From the NCBI GenBank assembly GCA_005888365.1, contig VAWZ01000085.1, positions 1 through 39,912 on the forward strand: a DNA stretch of 39,912 nt, read 5' to 3'. Made by a program: the position numbers and the translations under genes. This DNA comes from Actinomycetota bacterium (GTDB taxonomy: Bacteria > Actinomycetota > Thermoleophilia > Gaiellales > Gaiellaceae). Under the pieces are notes generated by a model, which was not told where the DNA came from, searched no databases, and saw only the letters and a program-made list of their open reading frames with translations. This document shows, in pieces, positions 26,806 to 33,451 of the stretch (positions are counted from its first letter, which is position 1; each line of letters opens with the position of its first letter).

Positions 26806-26809
26806 AGCA

Positions 26810-26852
26810 ACCGCCCGGATGGCCAGCGTGTCTACCGCCCGGACGGCTAGCG
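26810..26852. repeat. tandem 19-bp direct repeats upstream of the sigma promoter
   Basis: Two copies of ACCGCCCGGAYGGCYAGCG at 26810-26828 and 26834-26852, 24 bp apart with two differences, directly upstream of the -35 box. The second copy includes the stop codon of the archaemetzincin-like gene. Helical-phase spacing (close to two turns) suits paired regulator binding. Confidence 0.55.
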
Positions 26853-27893
26853 CGAGTAGGTCGCAGGGTCGAAGTAACGGGCACAGCTGCGCGAGCCGAG
26901 CTCGAGCGCGTTGCTTTTGAGGCTGAGGGCATAGCGGACGTCGTCCTGAACCAGCCGCTGGGCAGCAGCCATGCTCCAGCGGATGCGCAAACGGGCAACG
27001 GCTGAACGATCCGCCCGAACCTCTCGTCGATAGAGTGCGAGCAGCGCGCGCACGCTCGCGCGATCCTCAGCAGCCGGCGGGACGGCCGCGAGCTTCGTGC
27101 GCTCTCTCTCGTCCAGCACGATGCTCTCATTCGCGAACTCGAGAAAGTCCGCGCGCGTGCCAACGCCCGTGACGATGAACCGAGCGATCAGAGCCTTGCC
27201 GCGCGACACTCCGCGCAGACAGACGCCTCCCGCTCTCTCCAGCCATCTCAGGCGCGCACCCGCCGGCGCCCGGGGGTCGAAGTCCGTCGACATGTAGTCG
27301 ACGTCGTCGGGACCGAGGATCGCGTCGTACAGCGCGCTTCGTGGGTCGTGGCTCGGAGAGCGTCCGTACGCGAGGACGCCGATGTCCTTGAGCACCATCT
27401 TCCGAAGCCGCCGCATCCTCAGTCCCGGGTCCGACAGTAGACCTTGCGCCTCCGGGTCCATCCGCGCGGACGAGACGACAGCGAACCCCTGCGGGCTCCG
27501 GATCGAGAACGTATAGCGCCAGGAGGGTTTGGCAGCCCAGTACATGTCCTCGGTCGTCAAGCCGATCACCACTCGCGGGTCGCCCGCCGGCTTGTGCAGG
27601 ACCCCGATCAACTTGTCGGCGACGTACTGCCTGCGTCGGCGGTCGAACGCAGCACCCGGAAGAGCCTCGGTCGGAAGGACGCCCGTGCGGAGCAGAAACC
27701 TATGGTCGAAGTAGCTCGCAAGCGCCGCCGCGTCCCGCTGCGGAAAGCTGCCGATAGGCACGAAGTAGACAGGGGCGACGCTGTCGGCGGCCGCGCCGGC
27801 GGTCGACGTCCGGGCTGCTCCGACGGTCATTGCCGCAAGGACGAGCGTGAGGAGGGTCGCTCCGGCCGGGATACTGATCCGAGAACCTCGCAC
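26847..27893 (-). CDS. secreted archaemetzincin-like protein without the zinc motif
   Basis: A 348-residue protein with an N-terminal signal/anchor segment (ATLLTLVLAAMTVGAA). The mature part follows the archaemetzincin order: VYFVPIGSFPQRDAAALASYF, AFDRRRRQYVADKLI, RVVIGLTTEDMYW, and GFAVVSSARMDP. Where the protease has HExxHxxGxxH there is KDIGVLAYGRSPS, so no zinc site is visible. It is probably a non-catalytic relative, or another hydrolase using a different site. GTG at 27893 has TACGCT 7 nt upstream. The next downstream gene is the sigma factor, with its own promoter. Fold assignment is by pattern and moderate in certainty. Confidence 0.6.
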   Translation of the reverse strand: MRGSRISIPAGATLLTLVLAAMTVGAARTSTAGAAADSVAPVYFVPIGSFPQRDAAALASYFDHRFLLRTGVLPTEALPGAAFDRRRRQYVADKLIGVLHKPAGDPRVVIGLTTEDMYWAAKPSWRYTFSIRSPQGFAVVSSARMDPEAQGLLSDPGLRMRRLRKMVLKDIGVLAYGRSPSHDPRSALYDAILGPDDVDYMSTDFDPRAPAGARLRWLERAGGVCLRGVSRGKALIARFIVTGVGTRADFLEFANESIVLDERERTKLAAVPPAAEDRASVRALLALYRREVRADRSAVARLRIRWSMAAAQRLVQDDVRYALSLKSNALELGSRSCARYFDPATYSR

Positions 27894-27900
27894 CGATCTC

Positions 27901-27906
27901 AGCGTA
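27901..27906 (-). promoter_or_regulatory. leaderless -10 box of the archaemetzincin-like gene
   Basis: TACGCT, 7 nt before the GTG at 27893, with no Shine-Dalgarno. Confidence 0.55.
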
Positions 27907-27923
27907 GTCCTCCGTAAGAAGCT

Positions 27924-28898
27924 TCAGGACCTGGCGCGTCGGATGGTCTCGAGGTAGCGGGTAGCTTCCCGAGCCAGCGGCGAGCCTGCACGTGTGTGCG
28001 CCGCGAGGCGAAGCTGCCGCTCGGCTGCCGAGATCCGCCCCGTCCAGAGCAGGAGAACCCCCAGGTGAAAGCGCACCGTCGGCTCGTTCGGAAACACGCG
28101 TGTGAGTGGGCCGAGACGGCTGAACGCGAGCGTTGGATCGTCCTTGTCGAACTCCCCGACCGCGGCGGCCACACGAGCCTCGGCGGTCCGTGGTGCCATC
28201 CGTGCGGCTCGCTCGAACGCCCCCCGCGCGGAGACCGTCCGGCCGACCCGCTGCAGCCCGACGCCGTAGAGGAGCCAGTCCTTCGCTCCCCCGTGCTCCG
28301 CTCGAGCGCGCAGTGCCGCGAGCTGACGGTCAGCGGGGAGGCGGCTCACCTGGAGCGGCGCTGCGAAAGAGGGAATGAACGCCGGCTCTCCCCGCGGCAG
28401 GTTCGGGTGCAACAGGTTCTCGGCCAGGATCGCATAGGGCGTGTCCGGCTCGGCGTCCACCACCGCACGCCACGCCGCGTCCGGGTCTCCCTGCGCAGCC
28501 CAGAGACGAGCGAGCCCGAGATGGAGCTGGACGACCGCGCTCTTCGGATACAGGTTCGCCAGCTCCTCGAGGCGTTCGAGGCTGCCGTGCGGCCACGTCG
28601 CGAGGGCCGCGCCGACCCGTGCCTCGAGCGAGTCGTAGCGGGCGAAGATGCGGGCGGCGTCTCCCGTGTGATCCTCGCCGTACAGAGCCGCGGCACGGGC
28701 GAGCGCGCGGCTCGCAGCGTCATTTCGGTACCCGAACAGCAAGGAGAGCGGCGGCCGTCCTGGACGCGGCTTCGGCGTGGCGGCGGTCGACGCCGAGGTA
28801 CCTTGGCCCGACGAGAGGACGGCGACCGCGACGACGCCGACGGCGGCCAGCGCGAGGAGGGCGACGAGCACGGCGATACGACGGCGCGCGACCAGCAC
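27924..28898 (-). CDS. membrane-anchored TPR-type protein
   Basis: A 324-residue protein. Residues ~6-28 form one membrane helix after an Arg cluster (RRRIAVLVALLALAAVG), so the rest should lie outside the cytoplasm. After a Ser/Thr/Pro linker come several degenerate tetratricopeptide helices (SLERLEELANLYPKSAVVQL, LGLARLWAAQGDPDAAW, GAFERAARMAPRTAEARVA, HLGVLLLWTGRISAAERQL), suggesting a protein-protein scaffold. The start GTG at 28898 is 7 nt after a TATAGA box. It diverges from the rhodanese-ThiF gene. The function is not known. Confidence 0.8.
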   Translation of the reverse strand: MLVARRRIAVLVALLALAAVGVVAVAVLSSGQGTSASTAATPKPRPGRPPLSLLFGYRNDAASRALARAAALYGEDHTGDAARIFARYDSLEARVGAALATWPHGSLERLEELANLYPKSAVVQLHLGLARLWAAQGDPDAAWRAVVDAEPDTPYAILAENLLHPNLPRGEPAFIPSFAAPLQVSRLPADRQLAALRARAEHGGAKDWLLYGVGLQRVGRTVSARGAFERAARMAPRTAEARVAAAVGEFDKDDPTLAFSRLGPLTRVFPNEPTVRFHLGVLLLWTGRISAAERQLRLAAHTRAGSPLAREATRYLETIRRARS

Positions 28899-28905
28899 GC
28901 CGACG

Positions 28906-28933
28906 TCTATAGCAGGGAGGCCATCGCTATAGT
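28906..28933. promoter_or_regulatory. divergent promoters embedded in an inverted repeat
   Basis: CTATAGC (28907-28913) and GCTATAG (28926-28932) are exact inverted copies 12 nt apart. Each contains a -10-like box: TATAGT (+) 10 nt before the ATG at 28944, and TATAGA (-) 7 nt before the GTG at 28898. The symmetry could reflect paired face-to-face promoters or an operator for both. Confidence 0.55.
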
Positions 28934-28943
28934 TCGGAAAGTA

Positions 28944-30119
28944 ATGGCGACCTATCGCGAGCTGCTCGCACGCGTCAAGGAGGAGATCGAGGAGATCTCT
29001 ACCGTGGAGGCCCGCGAGCGCATCTCCACGCAGGATGCGCCGCTCTTCGTCGACGTTCGCGAGCCGGACGAGTGGGAGGAGGGTCACATCCCGGGCGCGA
29101 TCCACGTCACGCGCGGACGCCTCGAGTCGCGGATCGAGGGGCTCGTCCCCGACAAGAGCCGCGAGCTCGTGGTCTACTGCTCGGTCGGCGCGCGCTCCGC
29201 GTTCGCGACCAAGGCCCTCGGAGAGATGGGCTATACGGACGCCGTCAACCTCGCCGGCGGCTTCTCCGACTGGAAGCGAAGCGGATACGAGATCACTATC
29301 CCGCGCACGCTCACGCCCGAGCAGCGAGCCCGCTACAGCCGGCATCTGCTGATCCCCGAGGTGGGCGAGGACGGCCAGCAGCGCCTCCTCGACGCCCGCG
29401 TCCTCCTCGTCGGTGCGGGCGGGCTCGGCTCGCCGGCGTCGCTCTACCTGGCCGCAGCCGGCGTCGGAACGCTCGGCATCGTCGACGCGGACGTCGTCGA
29501 CGAGTCGAACCTGCAACGGCAGATCGTCCACTCGACGGAGCGTCTCGGCGAGCCGAAGGTGCTCTCGGCGAAGAGGACGCTCGAGGCCCTGAACCCTGAC
29601 GTCCGTATCGAGGCCTTCCAGGAACGACTGACGTCGGAGAACGTCGACCGGATCCTCGCCGAGGGCTGGGACGTGATCGTCGACGGGGCCGACAACTTTC
29701 CCACCCGCTACCTCGTCAACGACGCGTCGGTGTGGCACGGCATCCCCGTCGTTCACGGCTCGATCTTCCGGTTCGAGGGGCAGGTGACCGTCTTCGCGCC
29801 GGGCGTTGGGCCCTGCTACCGCTGCCTCTTCCCGCAGCCGCCTCCCCCTGAGCTCGCGCCGAGCTGCGCCGAGGGTGGCGTCCTCGGCGTGCTCCCTGGA
29901 ATCATCGGCTCGATCCAGGCGAACGAGACGCTCAAGCTGATCCTCGACCGCGGCGAGTCGCTCGCCGGGCGACTGCTTCTCTTCGACGCGCTCGGGACAA
30001 CCCTGGACGAAGTCAACGTCCGCCGTGACCCGGATTGCCCGGTGTGCGGCGACAGCCCGACGATCACCGAGTACGTCGACTACGTCGAGTTCTGCAACGC
30101 GCCCCTCCAACTGGGCTGA
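28944..30119 (+). CDS. rhodanese-ThiF/MoeB fusion, sulfur-carrier activating enzyme
   Basis: A 391-residue fusion. Residues 1-115 are a rhodanese domain with the persulfide Cys79 in the active loop CSVGARS. Residues ~120-391 are an E1-like adenylyltransferase: ATP loop GAGGLGS (157-163), DADVVDESNLQRQ, a Cys308 in the SCAEGG crossover region, and a zinc site of Cys291/294 and Cys365/368. It should adenylate the C-terminal glycine of a ubiquitin-like carrier and deliver sulfur to make a thiocarboxylate. Actinobacterial MoeZ usually has the opposite order, ThiF then rhodanese. Its TGA overlaps the ATG of cysO (TGATG), so the encoded carrier is the likely partner. Confidence 0.93.
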   Translation: MATYRELLARVKEEIEEISTVEARERISTQDAPLFVDVREPDEWEEGHIPGAIHVTRGRLESRIEGLVPDKSRELVVYCSVGARSAFATKALGEMGYTDAVNLAGGFSDWKRSGYEITIPRTLTPEQRARYSRHLLIPEVGEDGQQRLLDARVLLVGAGGLGSPASLYLAAAGVGTLGIVDADVVDESNLQRQIVHSTERLGEPKVLSAKRTLEALNPDVRIEAFQERLTSENVDRILAEGWDVIVDGADNFPTRYLVNDASVWHGIPVVHGSIFRFEGQVTVFAPGVGPCYRCLFPQPPPPELAPSCAEGGVLGVLPGIIGSIQANETLKLILDRGESLAGRLLLFDALGTTLDEVNVRRDPDCPVCGDSPTITEYVDYVEFCNAPLQLG

Positions 30120-30391
30120 TGGCCCTCGTTCGGATTCCGCCCACGCTCCGTTCCGAGGTCGGCGGCGCGCGCGAGCTCGAGGCGAGCGGCGAGACCGTCG
30201 GCGACGTGATCGACGACCTGGTCGAGCGCTTTCCTCCTCTTGGCGACCAGCTCCTCCAGAACGGCGGGCTCGCCTCCTTCGTGAACGTGTTCCTCGGCGG
30301 AGAGGACGTCCGCACGCTCGACGGGCTCGAGACGCCGGTCCGCGAGAGCTCGACCGTCATCCTCCTACCGGCCATGGCCGGTGGAAACTAG
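30119..30391 (+). CDS. cysO: CysO-like ubiquitin-fold sulfur carrier
   Basis: A 90-residue beta-grasp protein of the MoaD/ThiS/CysO type, closest in pattern to CysO (VRIPPTLR ... FVNVFLGGEDVRTLDG ... STVILLPAMAGG). CysO thiocarboxylate donates sulfur to O-phosphoserine through CysM. The C-terminus is GGN: one Asn follows the di-glycine that must be exposed for adenylation. Either the Asn is trimmed, possibly by the JAMM peptidase encoded two genes on, or the protein does not function in the usual way. The cysM start lies inside its last codons (11-bp overlap), which could explain the extra residue. Confidence 0.9.
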   Translation: MALVRIPPTLRSEVGGARELEASGETVGDVIDDLVERFPPLGDQLLQNGGLASFVNVFLGGEDVRTLDGLETPVRESSTVILLPAMAGGN

Positions 30392-31322
30392 GGCGCACGC
30401 GGCCTCGCTGCTCGACCTGATCGGCTCGACGCCGCTCGTCGAGCTCACGCGCCTCTCGCCCAAGCCGTCCGTCCAGCTCTTCGCGAAGCTCGAGGCGCAG
30501 AACCCCACGGGCTCGATCAAGGACCGCGTCGCCCGAGCGATGATCGACTCGGCCGAGGCCTCGGGCGACCTTGAGCCCGGCCGGCGGCTGCTCGAGCCGA
30601 CGAGCGGCAACACGGGCATCTCGCTCGCGCTCGTCGCCAGGCTCCGCGGCTATCCGCTCACCTGCGTGCTGCCGCAGAACGTGACGGAGGAGCGCCGCCG
30701 CCTCCTTCGTCTGTACGGAGCCGAGATCGTCGAGTCGCCCGGAGCGGAAGGCTCGAACGGAGCGGTTCGGCTGGCGCTCGAGCTTGCCGAACGGGACACG
30801 TCCTTCTTCATGCCCTTCCAGTACGGGAACGAGGCGAATCCGCTCGCACACTACGAGGGCACCGGTGCAGAGATCGTCGCAGCGCTCGACCACGTAGACG
30901 CGTTCGTCGCCGGGCTCGGCACCGGGGGAACCCTCATGGGCGCGGGCGAGCGGCTGCGCGAGGCGTTCCCGGACATCATCGTCGCGGCCGCCGAGCCGCT
31001 CCCGGGCGACCCAGTCATGGGGCTCCGCTCCCTCGCGGACGGCTACGTCCCACCCATCCTCGACGTGTCGAAGCTCGACCGGAAGCTTCTCGTCTCGAAC
31101 GAGGAGTCGATCGCCGGCCTGCGACTGCTGCTGGAGCACGAGGGCATCCTCGGCGGCGTCTCTTCTGGGGCCGTGATCCATACTGCGCGCCGAGTTGCGA
31201 GCGAGCTCGAGGAGGGCGTAGTCGTCTGCGTGCTCGCAGACGGCGGCTGGAAGTACCTGTCCGCCGGGTTCTGGGACACCGACGATGTCGAGTCCGCGAT
31301 GGAGCGGTCCGTCTGGTGGTAG
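30381..31322 (+). CDS. cysM: CysM, O-phosphoserine/CysO-dependent cysteine synthase
   Basis: A 313-residue fold-type II PLP enzyme. The PLP lysine is Lys47 (PTGSIKDR); TSGNTGIS binds the substrate carboxylate, and GTGGTLMG binds the cofactor phosphate. The C-terminal GWKYLSAGFW resembles the actinobacterial CysM that uses O-phosphoserine and CysO thiocarboxylate rather than O-acetylserine and sulfide. The reaction makes a CysO-cysteine adduct. GTG at 30381 overlaps cysO, and the 3' end overlaps the Mec gene by 7 nt, so the four genes form one translationally coupled operon. Cytoplasmic. Confidence 0.93.
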   Translation: METRAHAASLLDLIGSTPLVELTRLSPKPSVQLFAKLEAQNPTGSIKDRVARAMIDSAEASGDLEPGRRLLEPTSGNTGISLALVARLRGYPLTCVLPQNVTEERRRLLRLYGAEIVESPGAEGSNGAVRLALELAERDTSFFMPFQYGNEANPLAHYEGTGAEIVAALDHVDAFVAGLGTGGTLMGAGERLREAFPDIIVAAAEPLPGDPVMGLRSLADGYVPPILDVSKLDRKLLVSNEESIAGLRLLLEHEGILGGVSSGAVIHTARRVASELEEGVVVCVLADGGWKYLSAGFWDTDDVESAMERSVWW

Positions 31323-31690
31323 TCCCGGCGGCCCTGCGAGACGAGCTCGCAGTGCACGCGAACGCGGAGCTCCCGAACGAGGCGTGCGGCGTTGTCGTGC
31401 TCCGCGACGGAGTCGCCCAGCAGTACGTGCGCGGCCGGAATGCGGCGTCCTCTCCGTACCGGTTCGAGCTCGACGTCGACCCCGAGACCTGGTTCCTCGA
31501 GGACGAGGGCTACGAGCTCGTGGTCTTCCACTCGCACGTCTCGGCGCCGCCGCGTCCTTCTCGTACCGACGTCGAGAACATCGGGCTCTGGAGCGGGCGT
31601 CCCTATCTCATCTACACCGTGAGAACGGGTGAGCTCGCGGCCTGGCGCATTCTCGACGGCACGATCGAGTCGCTCCCGCTCGCGGTCTAG
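31316..31690 (+). CDS. mec: Mec-like JAMM zinc peptidase of the CysO pathway
   Basis: A 124-residue JAMM/MPN+ metallopeptidase that releases cysteine from the C-terminus of CysO. The full JAMM set is present: Glu22 in NEACG, His72 and His74 in HSHVSAPPRPSRTD, with Ser82 and Asp85 completing the motif. GTG at 31316 overlaps the cysM stop. Besides cleaving the CysO-Cys adduct it is the obvious candidate to remove the extra Asn of the CysO precursor, as JAMM proteases do for other sulfur carriers. It ends 12 bp from the stop of the convergent PRC-barrel-like gene. Confidence 0.92.
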   Translation: MVVPAALRDELAVHANAELPNEACGVVVLRDGVAQQYVRGRNAASSPYRFELDVDPETWFLEDEGYELVVFHSHVSAPPRPSRTDVENIGLWSGRPYLIYTVRTGELAAWRILDGTIESLPLAV

Positions 31691-31702
31691 CGCGAGCTGA
31701 CG

Positions 31703-32167
31703 TTACGCCTCGTGGTGGAGCGCGCGGCGAAACACGCGCACGAGCTCGCTGCTCGGGTTCGAGTCCTGGAGACCGCGCGGAACCGAGCGCACGACGATCC
31801 GCTCCTCCTCGAGCGACACCTCTTCCACCGCCTCCACCGGAATCAGGACGAGCTCGCGGCCGAAGCGGCCTCCGCGTACCTCGAGCAGATCGGGCTCGTC
31901 GATGCGCGACTCGAAGCGCAGGCCCTCGACGTAGCCGACCACGCCTTCCGGTGAGTCCACCTCGAATCCCTCGCAGCGGGCGAGGGATGGCCCCGGGCGA
32001 AGCGCACGCGGGAGGGCGGGGTCCGACGGCAGCGAGCGCAGATCGACTGCGGCTCGAACCTCCTCCGCAGCCTCCTCCGACTCGACCGGGGCTCCCTGGC
32101 GCAGCGCCTGGATCCGACCCTCGAGCCCGGCGATGCGAACCACCTGGTCGTGCAGCTCGTTCTGCAT
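31703..32167 (-). CDS. coiled-coil plus PRC-barrel-like protein, true start probably upstream
   Basis: From ATG 32167 the product has 154 residues: a short coiled coil (MQNELHDQVVRIAGLEGRIQ), an acidic linker, then a small beta-barrel that resembles PRC domains (CEGFEVDSPEGVVGYVEGL ... LVLIPVEAVEEVSLEEERIVVR). Coding sequence in the same frame continues upstream to about 32362 (basic SRSKRSTSRKTKR, then WLGPES and WAYEELLLG ... LAIDLAELKR), giving about 219 residues, but that stretch contains no ATG, GTG or TTG. Either an unusual start is used (ATC at 32360-32362 follows a GGGGG run), or an indel has removed the normal one. The function is unknown. Confidence 0.65.
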   Translation of the reverse strand: MQNELHDQVVRIAGLEGRIQALRQGAPVESEEAAEEVRAAVDLRSLPSDPALPRALRPGPSLARCEGFEVDSPEGVVGYVEGLRFESRIDEPDLLEVRGGRFGRELVLIPVEAVEEVSLEEERIVVRSVPRGLQDSNPSSELVRVFRRALHHEA

Positions 32168-32416
32168 GCGCTTGAGCTCGGCGAGGTCGATCGCGAGATC
32201 CGCTGCGAGCGCGTTCAGCTCCGCGCTCCGCTCGCCCTCCCCGTCCGACCCGAGCAGGAGCTCCTCGTACGCCCAGGGCCGGCTGCGCGCAGCTGACTCA
32301 GGTCCGAGCCAGCGCTCGGTGCGCTTGGTCTTCCGTGAGGTGCTGCGCTTGCTGCGGCTGATGCGACAACCCCCGGGCTCGTCCCGGAGTCCATGGTAAC
32401 TCCGTGGTGTCCGCGG

Positions 32417-33388
32417 TTACAGGTCGACCGCTCGGCCTTCGGTTGCGGAGAGGTAAAGCGCCTCGATCGTGCGCGCCTGGCCGACGGCGTCGGACCGAGA
32501 GAGGAGGGGCTCGGCGTTCCCAGCGGCGGCGCCGGCGAAGTTGGCGAGCTCGAGGGCGTACGCATCCGCGGGCGGAACTTCGATTCGGTTCAGATGGTCC
32601 CCGTGACGCAGGAGCAGCTCCCCCTCCCAGTCCGTCCGCCAAGGTGCGTCGACGAGCAGCCAACCGTCGTCGCCCACGACGTCGAGGCGCTGGTAACGCG
32701 GCAGCGCGAACGAGCAGTCGAACTGGGCGACGACGTCGTTCGGAAAGCGGAGGGTTCCGTGGAAGGCGCTGTCCACCCCGGTCGGCCCCACGACCTGCTC
32801 TCCGATGACCCTCTCGGGCTCTCCCATGAGGTAGCGCGCCCCGGAGACGCAGTAGCAGCCGAGATCCATGAGCGAACCGCCGTCGAGGATCGCGCTCATC
32901 CGAACGTCCTCCATGTCCTCCAGGACGAAGCTGAACGTCGCGCGTACGACGCGCACCCTGCCGACGGCCCCCTCGCCGACCAGCTCCTTCACCTTGGCAG
33001 CCTGCGGGTGATGGCGGAACATGAACGCCTCCATCAGCACGAGACGCGACCGCTCGGCGAGGTCGAACGCCTCCTCGACCTCGGACGGCCTGCGGGAGTA
33101 CGGCTTCTCGCAGAGCACGTGCTTGCCGGCCTCGAGCGCCGCGAGCGTCCACTCGTGGTGAAGGCCGTTGGGGAGCGGAATGTAGACCGCGTCCACCTCG
33201 CCGTCTGCGAGGAGCGCCTCGTAGGACCCGTGCGCAGCCGCGATCCCGCGCTCTCGCGCGTAGGACTCCGCCCGACCTGCGTCCCTGCTTCCGACCGCAA
33301 CGATTTCGATCTCGTCGACATCGCCGGCCGCGGCGACGATCGCGTCGTTGATCCTCGCGGTCGAGAGGAGTCCCAGCCGGAGCGTCAT
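32417..33388 (-). CDS. Gfo/Idh/MocA-family NAD(P)-dependent oxidoreductase
   Basis: A 323-residue sugar or polyol dehydrogenase-type protein. The N-terminal Rossmann domain has LGLLSTARIND, a slightly altered nucleotide loop, followed by VYIPLPNGLHHEW and the family motif CEKPYSR (Glu94-Lys95-Pro96). The C-terminal beta-sheet domain contains GGSLMDLGCYCVS with the usual Asp/Cys-Tyr region. The substrate is not predictable. ATG at 33388 follows TAGCGT by 8 nt. It diverges from the propeller-haloperoxidase fusion gene (63-bp gap). Its 3' end is 54 bp from the start of the in-frame extension of the PRC-like gene. Confidence 0.92.
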   Translation of the reverse strand: MTLRLGLLSTARINDAIVAAAGDVDEIEIVAVGSRDAGRAESYARERGIAAAHGSYEALLADGEVDAVYIPLPNGLHHEWTLAALEAGKHVLCEKPYSRRPSEVEEAFDLAERSRLVLMEAFMFRHHPQAAKVKELVGEGAVGRVRVVRATFSFVLEDMEDVRMSAILDGGSLMDLGCYCVSGARYLMGEPERVIGEQVVGPTGVDSAFHGTLRFPNDVVAQFDCSFALPRYQRLDVVGDDGWLLVDAPWRTDWEGELLLRHGDHLNRIEVPPADAYALELANFAGAAAGNAEPLLSRSDAVGQARTIEALYLSATEGRAVDL

Positions 33389-33396
33389 GGGAACGG

Positions 33397-33402
33397 ACGC
33401 TA
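33397..33402 (-). promoter_or_regulatory. leaderless -10 box of the Gfo/Idh/MocA gene
   Basis: TAGCGT, 8 nt before the ATG at 33388, with no Shine-Dalgarno. Confidence 0.5.
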
Positions 33403-33451
33403 CCTCGCGCAGGGTGGCGCCGCGGCGCCAAAACAGGTGTAGTTCAGCGCC

